64,000 nt of DNA from contig NC_090196.1 in assembly GCF_024679245.1 (NCBI RefSeq), positions 6,596,861 through 6,660,860 of the forward strand, read 5' to 3'. The position numbers and the translations under genes were made by a program. The DNA is from Pseudorasbora parva. Lineage: Eukaryota; Chordata; Actinopteri; Cypriniformes; Gobionidae. Below the pieces are notes generated by a model. The model had not been told where the DNA came from. It did not search any database and saw only the letters and a list, made by a program, of their open reading frames with translations. Position 1 is the stretch's first letter. Each line of letters begins with the position of its first letter. Shown one piece after another: positions 1 through 10,035 of the stretch.

Positions 1-10
1 TGTAGCCTGC

Positions 11-1398
11 TTGGGAGCGCAGCATGCCCAGGCAGCCCTCGAGGGGGCTGCTTGCGAGCACTGTGAGCGATTGCCATTAAGAACGCTGCGCTCCCGCCGG
101 GCACTCTTCGAGGAGGGTGCCTCGGCTCGTGTTCCCCGCGGCTCTGGTCCCGCTGCCGCCGAGGCGGAGCGAAGGCTGCAGTCGTGGGGATCACAATTGG
201 ATGTTGCAGAGGGGTTAGAGACGGGCGCTGCCTTATCTCTGCCCTCACCTGCTCCATCCAGCGGCTCTTCTCGGGGCATGGAAGCACGAATGGCGGTTTC
301 TTCCCCCCCGAGAGAGTCGCCGGTACTTCATCTGTCCAGCTCTGAGGAGGTGGACGTTGAAAGTATCGACACTGAAGACTAGCCACTTCAGTCCCCTGCT
401 AGTGAGGAGCTAGTTGAGGTTTTGACGCGAGCAGTGGCCAGATTAAACATCGACTGGCCCACTGAAAGATCTGAGGCAGGAAGAAAACGTCATAGCAAGC
501 TAGACGAACGCTTCCTGCCATCTCGCGCTTCAGAACCTCAGCGACGGGGCCTGCCGTTCTTCCACGATTTGCACACCGAGGTGGCAAGATCGTGGAAGAG
601 ACCGGCATCATATCGTGTCTTCAGCCCGCAGACTTCGGTCTACAGCAACATTTGCGGGCTGAGACAGTATGGTTATGGGGCGATGCCAAAGGTCGAAGAG
701 ACGCTTGCGAGCCATCTCTCGCCTTCCTCGGCGTCGTCCCTTAAGGCCCCGACTTTACCCACCAGACCTTTAAAAACAACGTCGGCGTTGGTGGGTAAAG
801 CGTACTCGGCAGCGGGTCAAGCGGCTGCATGCCTGCACACGATGGCTATCGTGCAGGCATACCAGGCTGACCTGCTAAGGGATTTGGACAGTAGTGATGC
901 TGTGGGGGGAGATATTATCACTGAATTGAGATCTTCAGCTGATTTAGCTCTCCGGGCCACCAAGGAGACGGCCAGATGTGTTGGCCGCTCCATGGCAGCA
1001 TTGGTGGCTACGGAGAGGCATTTATGGTTAAACCCCACAGACATCAAGGAGAGGGAGAAGCCTTTCTGCTTGATGCGCCGCTTTCTCCTGGAGGCCTCTT
1101 CGGTGACGCAGTTCACACTGTCACCGAGAGGTTCCAGGAGTCGAAAAAGCAAGCTGCGGCGCTCAAGCAGTTCCTCCCTCTCCGGGTCCAGGTCCCTGGG
1201 GCTGCTGCTGATACCACCAAGCAGCCCAGGCCGAGTACGAGCTCCTCACACAGGGCTCAACAAAAGCAGAGCGTCGCTGCCCGAGCTCCCCCTCAGCGTG
1301 GGGACGAGGGGCGGCGCTCTCAGACGAGGCCTTCGAGGGGCAGGGCTGATCTGCGGACAGTCCTGATCGCCAAGAAGGCCTCGTCGAAGCGTTCCTGA
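11..1398 (+). pseudogene. DIRS gag-like ORF, broken
   Basis: This is the putative nucleocapsid (gag) gene of the DIRS element. Frame 2 is open from the window edge to a TAG at 380-382, and is open again in the same frame immediately after it, so one stop codon splits the gene. A second break lies near 1066-1070: the residues after EREKPF continue as LLDAPLSPGGLFGDAV only in frame 1, which runs to TGA 1396-1398, whereas frame 2 ends at 1366. This is most simply a one-base deletion. Conserved blocks such as LHTEVARSWKR, MPKVEETL and QADLLRDL recur in the gag relics near 26.4 kb and 35.6 kb. The C-terminus is rich in Q, R and S, fitting nucleic-acid binding. The true start is left of the window. 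Confidence 0.85.
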
Positions 1399-1423
1399 CG
1401 CCAGAAGCGTCAGGACGCTGAGG

Positions 1424-3463
1424 GTGGTTCCCCCCGTAGGGAAACGGTGTTTACCCCTGCTAACGGTACCCGTTTCCCTACGGCACCCTCGGGGGGCCGC
1501 GCTGCCAACCCCGCCGCAATGCCGGGGCGCAGTCGGTCTCCGCGGGCCACCCGAGGGTGGTCCGCACCCCCTCCGGGGGGTCCCCGAGCAGTCAAGTCAG
1601 TTGTTCCCTGCCGGTCCGCCGCTTCAGAGCACTGCGCTTGTTGCTCAAAATACACCAGAGGCCAGCCTCGAGAGGCTGGTTCCCTTAGTAGATTTTCTAG
1701 ACGAGTGGAAACGTCTAGCAAATATATCTCGTTGGGTCCTGCAGATAGTAGAAAGGGGGTACGCCATTCAATTCAGAAGTCGGCCACCTCCTTTCTGCGG
1801 TGTCCTACCTACAGAGGTGGGCCCGGAGCAGGCTCTGGTAATGGCACAGGAAGTAGAGACACTCCTGCAAAAAGGGGCTATAGAGAGGGTTCCCCCTCCC
1901 AGCAGGGAGTCGGGCTTTTACAGCCGTTACTTTATCGTGCCGAAGAAGGATGGGGGCTTACGCCCGATATTAGATCTGCGGCTATTGAATCGCTCGGTGG
2001 CCAAGCTCAAATTCAAGATGCTTACACTCAGACAGATTGTAGCGCAGGTCAAATCGGAGGATTGGTTTGTCACCATAGACCTCAAAGATGCGTATTTTCA
2101 TGTCTCCATCCTTCCACATCACAGGAAGTTCCTGAGGTTTGCCTTCGGGGGAGAGGCATACCAATATCGGGTACTTCCCTTCGGTCTAGCACTGTCACCC
2201 CGCACGTTCACCAAGTGTGTGGATGCAGCTCTGGCGCCGCTGCGTCTACAGGGCATCCGCATTCTGAACTATATCGACGACTGGCTGATTCTAGCGAATA
2301 CAGAGCAGATGGCGGTTCAGCATCGAGATGCTGTTCTTGCCCATATGTCGAAGCTGGGGTTGAGGCTGAACGCCAAGAAGAGTGTGCTTTCTCCGGCTCA
2401 GAGAACCACTTTTCTAGGTGTGAAATGGGACTCGGTAATTATGCGGGCGCAATTATCGCCAACACGCATAGCATCGATCCTGGCAGCCGCCAAAGAACAG
2501 AAGCTAGGCCGAGCCGTCACTGTGAAACAGTTCCAGAAACTGTTAGGTCTCATGGCAGCAGCGTCCAACGTGATACCTTTTGGCCTACTGTACATGAGGC
2601 CACTGCAGTGGTGGCTCAAAACGAAAGGGTTCTCCCCGAGGGGGAATCCGCTCCGCACGATCAAAGTCACGCGGCGATGCCTACGTGCTCTGGTCATGTG
2701 GAAAAACCCGGGTGGTCGCTCGTCCCAGGGTCTATGGCAGGAACATCAGCGGCACTGGCACATAAATCGGCTAGAGATGCTCGCAGTGTTTCTTGCATTG
2801 AAACAGTTCCTGCCCGACCTCAGGGGCCACCACGTACTAGTCAGAACAGACAACACGTCCGTGGTTGCCTATATAAATCACCAGGGGGGTCTGAGGTCTC
2901 GTCCGTTGGACAAATTGGCACATCGGATCCTCCTGTGGGCCCAAGGGAAATTGCTGTCAATCAGGGCAGTATATATCCCGGGGGCCCTGAATCAGGAAGC
3001 AGACAGCCTGTCGAGACAGGGGCCGAGGCCCGGGGAATGGAGACTCCACCCAGAGGTGGTGGAGCTCCTTTGGAAGGTTTATGGGAAAGCAGAGATAGAC
3101 CTGTTTGCTTCGGCGGAGAATTCTCACTGCCCGCAGTGGTTTTCTCTGACCCATCCGGCCCCGCTGGGGCTGGATGCCATGGTACAGGAGTGGCCGAGGC
3201 TGCCTCTGTACGCCTTCCCCCCGATTGTCTTGCTTCCAGGAGTTCTGGAGAGGGTACGCCGGGACGGGGCCCAGGTACTTCTAGTGGCTCCGAACTGGCC
3301 GACCCGAGTATGGTTTTCGGACCTGATATCTCTCCTGGAAGGCTCTCCGATGGAGATTTCGACCAGGAGGGATCTACTCTCTCAGGCGGGCGGGAGATTC
3401 CTGCACCCACGCCCGGAGATGTGGAAACTGTGGGCCTGGCCTCTGAGGGGGCTAGGCTCATAG
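1424..3463 (+). CDS. DIRS reverse transcriptase / RNase H / methyltransferase-like polyprotein
   Basis: This 679-codon frame encodes the replication enzyme of the element. From the N-terminus: a P/G-rich leader; reverse transcriptase at about residues 165-330, with FIVPKKDGG, VTIDLKDAYFH, RVLPFGLALSP and the catalytic YIDD box at 283-286; an RNase H domain at about 445-530 with LEMLAVFLALK, VRTDNTSVVAYI and EADSLSR; and the DIRS-typical DNA N6-adenine-methyltransferase-like region at about 555-640 (EIDLFASAENSHCPQW, LVAPNWPTRVWFSDL). No ATG lies before about residue 139 and the nominal start is GTG, so translation probably depends on frameshift or reinitiation from gag, which ends in another frame at 1398. 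The frame stops at TAG 3461-3463, just after WAWPLRG. In DIRS relatives this point leads straight into the recombinase, so a frameshift near 3440-3450 is likely. Confidence 0.92.
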   Translation: MVPPVGKRCLPLLTVPVSLRHPRGAALPTPPQCRGAVGLRGPPEGGPHPLRGVPEQSSQLFPAGPPLQSTALVAQNTPEASLERLVPLVDFLDEWKRLANISRWVLQIVERGYAIQFRSRPPPFCGVLPTEVGPEQALVMAQEVETLLQKGAIERVPPPSRESGFYSRYFIVPKKDGGLRPILDLRLLNRSVAKLKFKMLTLRQIVAQVKSEDWFVTIDLKDAYFHVSILPHHRKFLRFAFGGEAYQYRVLPFGLALSPRTFTKCVDAALAPLRLQGIRILNYIDDWLILANTEQMAVQHRDAVLAHMSKLGLRLNAKKSVLSPAQRTTFLGVKWDSVIMRAQLSPTRIASILAAAKEQKLGRAVTVKQFQKLLGLMAAASNVIPFGLLYMRPLQWWLKTKGFSPRGNPLRTIKVTRRCLRALVMWKNPGGRSSQGLWQEHQRHWHINRLEMLAVFLALKQFLPDLRGHHVLVRTDNTSVVAYINHQGGLRSRPLDKLAHRILLWAQGKLLSIRAVYIPGALNQEADSLSRQGPRPGEWRLHPEVVELLWKVYGKAEIDLFASAENSHCPQWFSLTHPAPLGLDAMVQEWPRLPLYAFPPIVLLPGVLERVRRDGAQVLLVAPNWPTRVWFSDLISLLEGSPMEISTRRDLLSQAGGRFLHPRPEMWKLWAWPLRGLGS

Positions 3464-3468
3464 AGTAA

Positions 3469-4464
3469 GGTCTCTCGGCCGAGGTCGTAGAGACCATCCT
3501 ACACTCCAGAGCTCCGTCCACAAGGAAGCTGTACGCTTTGAAATGGAGACTTTTCTCAGCATGGTGCAGAGAACGCCAGTGGGACCCAGTTAACTGCCCG
3601 GTTGGTACAGTGCTGGAGTTCCTGCAGGCAAGGTTCTCGGCAGGGTTGACCCCCTCCACACTAAAGGTGTACGTGGCGGCCTTGGGTGCCTTCCACGTCC
3701 CTTTCAGTGGAGTGTCTTTGGGAAGACACCCTCTAATTACACGCTTCCTTCGTGGCACATTAAGGTTGAGGCCAGTTATGCACTCGAGGGTCCCAGCATG
3801 GGACTTGGCCGTTGTTTTGAGGGGCTTGTCCGGACCACCGTTCGAACCTCTGGAGGAGGTTTCGGATAAGTTCCTCACCTTAAAAACCATTTTCCTCTTG
3901 GCCATTTCGTCTCTTAAAAGAATAGGAGATATTCAGTCCCTGTCAGTAGGGCCCTCATGTTTAGAGTTTGCGCCAGGGATGGTGAAAGCATTTCTGCATC
4001 CCAGGCCGGGTTATGTCCCCAAGGTTCCTACGAGCCCACGGGGCCCCATCACTCTACAAGCCTTCTGTCCTCCTCCGTTTATGACGTCAGACCAGGAAAG
4101 GTTAAATCTGCTGTGTCCTGTGAGGGCACTGGATACTTATGTCCACAGAGCTGCCCTGTGGAGGAAATCTGAACAATTGTTTGTCTGTTTTGGACCCCCT
4201 AAGAAGGGGGCCCCAGTATCCAAGCAGAGGATGAGCAAGTGGGTGGCCGAGGCCATCTCACTTGCTTATGAAGCTACCGGGCAGCCATCTCCACTGGCTG
4301 TCCGGGCGCACTCAACCAGGGGTATGGCTGCTTCTAAAGCACTCTTGTCGGGGGCTTCCCTCCATGATATCTGCAACGCGGCCGGATGGTCGTCTCCTTC
4401 TACCTTCGTCAGGTTCTACGAACTAGACCTGGCATCTACAGTAGGGGCACAGGTTCTCTCGTAA
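3469..4464 (+). CDS. DIRS tyrosine recombinase
   Basis: This is the integrase-equivalent of the element and joins circular DNA to the target by a DNA-tyrosine intermediate. Counting from 3469, residues 1-130 form the core-binding part (SRAPSTRKLYALKW). The catalytic part shows the first Arg in SSLKRIGD (R151), the HxxR box in AHSTRG (H281, R284) and the nucleophile in RFYELD (Y317). All four recognised catalytic residues are present and the frame is uninterrupted to TAA 4462-4464. It begins directly after an in-frame TAA at 3466-3468 and has no ATG near its start. Homology begins at the first codon, which suggests the recombinase was once translated as an extension of an upstream frame. The same junction is visible in the decayed copy at about 12.5 kb. 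Confidence 0.9.
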   Translation, partial: GLSAEVVETILHSRAPSTRKLYALKWRLFSAWCRERQWDPVNCPVGTVLEFLQARFSAGLTPSTLKVYVAALGAFHVPFSGVSLGRHPLITRFLRGTLRLRPVMHSRVPAWDLAVVLRGLSGPPFEPLEEVSDKFLTLKTIFLLAISSLKRIGDIQSLSVGPSCLEFAPGMVKAFLHPRPGYVPKVPTSPRGPITLQAFCPPPFMTSDQERLNLLCPVRALDTYVHRAALWRKSEQLFVCFGPPKKGAPVSKQRMSKWVAEAISLAYEATGQPSPLAVRAHSTRGMAASKALLSGASLHDICNAAGWSSPSTFVRFYELDLASTVGAQVLS

Positions 4465-4522
4465 CCGTGTGCGCTTCGGCTTCACACATACGAGACACTT
4501 GGTCCTATGGCGATGTGGGTAT

Positions 4523-4625
4523 AAGCGTTCTCACAGCGTTTCGACGCAGCTCGAGTTCCCCGAAAGGGAACGTCTCAGGTTACGTATGTAACCCTAGTTC
4601 CCTGAGGGAACGAGACGCTGCGTCG
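4523..4625. repeat. DIRS internal complementary region
   Basis: Bases 4523-4550 repeat, in direct orientation, the start of the right terminal repeat (4803-4829). Bases 4568-4625 are the reverse complement of 4820-4875. A small palindrome (gttccccgaaagggaac) lies between these halves. This end-plus-end arrangement is what DIRS elements use as a splint to circularise single-stranded DNA. Bases 4626-4802 presumably mirror the missing left end. Confidence 0.85.
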
Positions 4626-4802
4626 CTCTGCCATACTCCCGGCGTGTCCGTGATCACTTACTTCAGGCTTTATCAGAAGTTAGTTCCTGTTTGTTTTCAC
4701 GGACGTTTTATAGCTTCCGGTCGATGACGTCATCACGCCGACGATCGATCTTTTTTCCGATGGAATGGTTCTACAGGCGCTTCACGACGCATTAACGCAG
4801 AG

Positions 4803-4876
4803 GCGTTCTCACAGCGTTTCGACGCAGCGTCTCGTTCCCTCAGGGAACTAGGGTTACATACGTAACCTGAGACGTT
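4803..4876 (+). repeat. DIRS right inverted terminal repeat
   Basis: The sequence from gcgttctcacagcg to acctgagacgtt matches the internal complementary region in reverse complement without visible mismatch over about 55 bases. It marks the right end of the element; AT-rich host DNA follows. Confidence 0.85.
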
Positions 4877-5720
4877 TTCAAATGTGCCCATATTTATTTT
4901 ATTTATAATAGAACTGACATTTTTATTCAGTGTTTTTTAGTTTTCAGACAACAACAACCAAAAAAAAACCTAAAATAAAAATTATTTGGATATGCAAATT
5001 TTTAACGAATTTCAAAAAAACAAAAAAAACAACATATATAATGTATATTGTTTTCAAAATTCGTTAAAAATAATGATCCAATTGTTTAGACAGTAAATAA
5101 AGTGTCCAGATACTTTATAGCTGAGTTTCTTACCGTATGAGGTCTAAAGGCTGGTATTTGTACCAGATTCCCCAGCGTGCCCATCTTTCGTACAAAAGGT
5201 GTCTGTGGTTTTGAGCCCCATGGGTTTTAATCGGATGTCTGCTTTTATAACTTCCCTAGAACGTAAATAGCAAAGTTAGAAAAAAGAGGTAAAAACTACA
5301 TTTTGACTGGTAATAAATTTAACTCATTTTACCTCATGTGGAGGAAACGCTGCCTCATATGTGCTGTTGCCAAGTAACCGATTAATGCCTAGAAAATAGA
5401 TGAAAACAGAAAAAAACAAGCATGAATTTATTTTATCTTCTATTTGGCATCTTAGTGCCCAGAATCTTATGTCTGACTGTCTGATGATTTGGATTCTGTC
5501 TGATGATTGATATATAAAAAGTACATCACATCAAATATTGTGTAACACCACAGTCACAACAAATGAGATGTTTCAACTTCTAAATTTATACACAGACGAA
5601 TGTTATGGTGAGGTTGGGAAATTATTTTTTTCACCCACCAGCCACAGCGATAGTGAATGACACATTTTACAGGTTGTTCTTCCAGCCATAGTAATACATG
5701 TATTAAATATAAAGCTCATG
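4877..5720. other. AT-rich intronic DNA with a small inverted repeat
   Basis: No coding potential was seen. Bases 4988-5012 and 5056-5079 form an imperfect 24-bp inverted repeat (core atttttaacgaattt) around an A-rich loop, possibly the remnant of a miniature DNA transposon. Nothing else was recognised. Confidence 0.5.
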
Positions 5721-6951
5721 CACTATATTGCCAAAAGTTTTGGGACGCCTTCCTTTACATGCACATGAACTTTAATGCCATCCCATTCTTAATCTGTAGG
5801 GTTTAATATGGAGTTGGTCCACCCTTTGCAGCTATAACAGCTTCAGCTCTTCTGGGAAGGCTTTCCTCAAGGTTTAGGAGTGTGTTTATGGGGATTTATG
5901 ACCATTCTTCTAGAAGCGCATTTGTGAGGTCAGGCACTGATGTTGGACGAGAAGGCCTGGCTCTCAGTCTCCGCTCTAATTCATCCCAAAGGTGATCAAT
6001 TGGGTTGCGGTAAGGACTCTGTGCAGGCCAGTCAAGTTCCTCCACACCAAACTCACTCATCCATGTCTTTATGGACTGACGCTTTGTGCACTGGAGCGCA
6101 GTCATGTTGGGACAGGAGGGGGCCGTCCCCAAACTGTTGCCACAAAGTTGGGAGCAAGAAATTGTCCATAATGTCTTGGTATGCTGAAGCATTAAGAGCT
6201 CCTATCACTGAAACTAAGGGGCCAAGCCCAACCCCTAAAAAAACAACAACAACAACATCACACCATAATCCCTCCTTCACCAAACTTTACACTTGTCACA
6301 ATGCAGTCAGGCAAGTACTGTTCTCCTGGCAACCGCCAAACTCAGACTCGTCCATTGGATTGCCAGACAGAGAAGTGTGATTGGTCACTCCAGAGAACAC
6401 GTCTCCTCTGCTCTAGAGTCCAGTGGCGGCTGCTTTACTCCACTGCATCCCACACTTTGCATTGCACTTGGTGATGTAAGGCTTGGATGAGCTGCTCGGC
6501 CATGGAAACCCATTCCATGAAGCTCTCTACACACTGATCTTGAGCTCATCTGAAGGCCACATGAAGTGTGGAGGTCTGTAGCTATTGACTCTGCAGGAAG
6601 TTGGCGACTTCTGCGCACTGTGACCCTCAGCATGCGCTGACCCTGCTCTGTGGATTTATGTTGCTGTTGTTCCCAATTGCTTCCACTTTGTTATAATCCT
6701 ACTAACAGTTGAGCGTGGAATATTTAGTAGTGAGGAAATGTCAGGAATGGACTTATTGCACAGGTGTCAGCCTATCACGGCACCACGCTTGAGTTCACTA
6801 AGCTCCTGAGAGAGACCCATTCTTTCACTAATGTGTGTAGAAGCGTCTGCAGGCCTAGAGCTTGATTTATACACCCGTGGCCATGGAAGTGGCTAGAACA
6901 CCTGAACTCAATGATTTGGAGGGGTGTCCCAATATTTTTGGCAATATAGTG
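5721..6951 (-). mobile_element. Tc1-like DNA transposon, family 1, decayed
   Basis: The ends are inverted repeats of about 28 bp (cactatattgccaaaagt at left; the reverse complement with a few changes at right). The size of about 1.23 kb and the minus-strand transposase fit a Tc1/mariner element. The flanking TA dinucleotides are no longer clean. A second, partial copy of this family lies at 43440-44021 on the other strand. Confidence 0.88.
5896..6820 (-). pseudogene. Tc1-like transposase, family 1
   Basis: The cut-and-paste transposase can be followed on the minus strand from MGLSQELSELKRGAV at 6820, through the helix-turn-helix region (6385-6633) to the catalytic core. GLGPLV..LNASAYQDIM and SQHDCAPVHK (second Asp) lie in the 6053-6283 frame, and WPAQSPYRNPIDHLWDEL in the 5896-6192 frame. 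The third catalytic position, normally Glu in NPIE, reads Asp (NPID). At least three frame changes and an early stop make it non-functional. Confidence 0.85.
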
Positions 6952-8776
6952 TTTAGGAAGATGGGAAAGATGCTAAGAAATAAAATAATTGTTTTTCAAT
7001 AAAATGCGTAGCAGCAGGATGAGTCTGACTGCATTTTTTTTGTGTGATTTAACTTGATTAGCTTGTCCTGCTGCTAACGTAACATCAGTCCCACCACGGC
7101 GTGCTTGGGTTGTAGCAGGAAACTCATTTGCAGACACATAACAGCAGAATGAGATTGGGTTAAGGGAAAGCACAGCAACAGGAGCACAATCCTGTAAATT
7201 CAGGGCTTGGTTTTCAATATGCTGGTGCAGGTGAGAGCCTGGGTTAGCTGTGAGCTTCAGTAATGTGATTAGGCCTACATCAAATATTTGTGAGAGGAAA
7301 TGGATGGAAAATGGCCCAAAATTGTCACGATAAATTAATTATTTTTATGAGGAATATCCAAAATACCAAGTTGCTACCAAATGGATGATAATTTAATAAT
7401 AAAAAATAAGCAATACCACTGCAGTGCTTCTATAGGAACAGCAGTGGCGAATGTGGAATCAGTGTTTTAGAAATGTTGACTTAGTCACCAAAAATCAAAT
7501 ATTTTTCATTAAATCTTTTCTCTAGTCCATTATGTAATGACCTTATTAAAAGTTTAAACCTGTTTGATTTGTTATTACAGTTACAGTGTATATGAAAAGC
7601 ATTTTCTTTATGAATATAAACAATTGTATTTATATAAGTATTGTGAGAGATTTATACGGTAGTGGTTTACAGCATACAGCATTTGTGTCGCAATCAAGCG
7701 CTACTGGACATTTAAACAAAAAATCATTCAGAAATGTATGTGTTTTTTTTTATTTAATCAGATTGTTTCTACAAGAACCTGCTTAGGCACCAATCAATAG
7801 TTTCTCATCAAAGGCCAATCAATGATGTCTTGTGTTATTAGTGTCCACTATAGTGACTGGAAGATATAACCTGTTTTGCAGGTTGCAAGTGTTAATTTCC
7901 CACCATGGTCATGGAGCAAAAAACACAAATGAAAACAGAAAAAGCTAAATCTTGCTTTAATCTCAATTTAATATTGAAGATAGTCTCATTATATTGAAAA
8001 TTGATGTCTATATGTGAAATACGTCTATGCTGTTCTCAATGAGCTGTAAGAGTGCTAATGTCAGTGATGAGAAGTTATTTACTTGATCATTACTTCCATG
8101 CTACAAATGATACACTTAGCAAGTGAACAAGTGTTCACTATTAGTTTTTATAGAAATAAATAAAATAAATTAGTTTGACCAGTTTCCACAGTCTACAGTC
8201 TACTTTATTTAGTAGGAATTACATGTTTTTTTTTTAATAGTTTTGCCTAAATTAATTAAAGTTCATACAAGATTACAACAAATAATTTCAAACCAATTAG
8301 ATTTTGTTTGCAATTTTGTGAAAAGGGTTTTCTTAATTTAATTAAGTTCATTCAACAGCTCTTTTATTGAGTGTGTAAGTTCCTCTAAAACACATCGGAC
8401 AATATATTAAGAGCTGCGCAAATTAGTGTATAGGGTAAAAAAAAAAAGCAGAGCCGATGATAATAAGTTCCTGGGCTAATCTCGGCTAAGAACACAGACA
8501 AAACAAATTAAAAGTAACTTGGCAAACGATATGTTTGGATCATTTCTTTTTGTGAAGTGGAAACTCCCATCACATGCTCTCTGTTCTCTGAGGTGCCTCA
8601 TCCTAGCAGCAACTGTCGCAGCATGTCAAGTGTGAAAATGGGTTAAGAATTTTTTTTGTATTAAACAATGGTGCAAATACCACTAAATTGACTACTGCAA
8701 TCCTTAGTAAATTACATGATTTAATTAAAAACTCTCCTCCTTTAATTTAGCATCTTTGTATTTGTTCACTGCATGG
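6952..8776. other. AT-rich intronic DNA
   Basis: Read on both strands, this holds no exon of ano3 and no element with clear termini. Short ORFs of 60-70 codons have AT-driven composition and no motif. Confidence 0.5.
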
Positions 8777-8778
8777 AA

Positions 8779-8849
<71 letters not shown>

Positions 8850-8916
8850 ATTCTACATAGTAAAATATTTTAACTCAAATCAAACTTTTAAATATGTATT
8901 CCAGAAATGAATAAAA

Positions 8917-9007
<91 letters not shown>

Positions 9008-9012
9008 ATACA

Positions 9013-9063
<51 letters not shown>
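8777..9063. repeat. Paired (AAAT)n microsatellites
   Basis: Two tetranucleotide tracts, 8777-8850 and 8909-9063, are separated by 58 bp of unique AT-rich sequence. They produce spurious reading frames on the minus strand. A third tract of the same motif lies at 43241-43393. Confidence 0.97.
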
Positions 9064-9064
<1 letters not shown>

Positions 9065-9225
9065 AAAAAAAAACATATATTAAAAAAGTATAAATACCCT
9101 CTACTAATATTGGCCCACTTGGTAAATATAATCAAAGATGGCTGTGAAAATAAATCTGCATTGCTTATCTTTTTTATCTTTTATAATATATATATATATT
9201 AATAATGTTTTGTGCAATGCAGGTT

Positions 9226-10035
9226 GGCCACAATTATTGGCACCCCTAGAAATTCTAATTAGCAATGAAACTGTCCAGCCATGACTTCCTGTTCAGCACG
9301 AGGAAAATCATGAGGAAACTCAAAGGCCAAATTCTCTGAATCATCATCACAAAGGGAAAAGCCACAGAATATAGTTGTGATGTGCAGCAAAAGATTGTTG
9401 AGCTTAACAAAATAGAAAGTGGGTTTAGGAAAACAGCTAAGATCAGTTGAGTCTTGGGGTCAGAAAGCCTAAAATGATCAAACAGCTCCATCATCACCAC
9501 ATGTTGTTTAGGGAGGATTCATGGAAAATCCTCCTCGCTCATCCAGAAACAAACTCCAGCAGATTCAGTTCAGACTCGACTGGAGCTTCAGACGGGACCT
9601 GGTTCTGTGGTCAGATGACACTAAAGAAAGAGCTTTTTGGAGGCAAACACAGCAGATGGTTTAGGAGCAAACAGGGATAAAGTCCCCCATGTCCAAGGTT
9701 AAATACACCGCTGGATCTTTAATGTTGTGGCCTACGTTTTAGCTGGAGGTCGAAATCTTATAATGGGCCATGGTTGGATCTTCCATCAGGACAATGATCC
9801 AGAATGATCCAATCAACAGAAATGTGTGACTGAGCACAAAATGAAGCATCTGCCACAGCCGTCCCAGTCCCCTGACCTGAACCCTGTAGAGAATGAGAGA
9901 TGAACTGAAGAGAAGAGCTGCGAATCTGAAGGATCTGGAGAGATTCTGTGTGGAGGAATGATCTCTGATCTCCAAACTCATTACAGGAGAAGACTCAGAG
10001 CTGTTTTGGGAAGAGGACGTTGCAATAATTGTGGC
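9226..10035 (+). mobile_element. Tc1-like transposon, family 3, decayed
   Basis: The ends ggccacaattattggc and gcaataattgtggc are inverted repeats. Between them, on the plus strand, is a ruined transposase: the second Asp is in IFHQDNDPE and the third acidic residue in SQSPDLNPVENE, and several stops and frameshifts interrupt it. The length of about 0.8 kb is shorter than an intact element, so the first part is partly deleted. Confidence 0.8.

Larger units (their letters stand above)
1..4876 (+). mobile_element. DIRS-type tyrosine-recombinase retrotransposon, left end outside window
   Basis: The order gag, then RT/RNase H/methyltransferase-like ORF, then tyrosine recombinase, then an internal complementary region and a right terminal repeat is that of DIRS retrotransposons. 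These are copied by reverse transcriptase and inserted by a tyrosine recombinase rather than a DDE integrase, and so make no target duplication. The left terminal repeat is cut off by the window edge. The coding parts are only lightly damaged (a stop and a frameshift in gag, a frame change and stop at the RT/recombinase junction), so this is the youngest DIRS copy here. It lies in sense orientation on the + strand, opposite to ano3. Confidence 0.93.

Noticed and set aside
2961..3905. 314-codon antisense ORF over the DIRS RT/recombinase genes
   Set aside because: It lies opposite two well-supported coding frames, has no recognisable motif, and fits stop avoidance caused by their codon use.
8875..9135. 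Minus-strand hydrophobic ORF rich in YLFI repeats
   Set aside because: It is simply the translation of (AAAT)n; the same artefact appears at 43165-43404.
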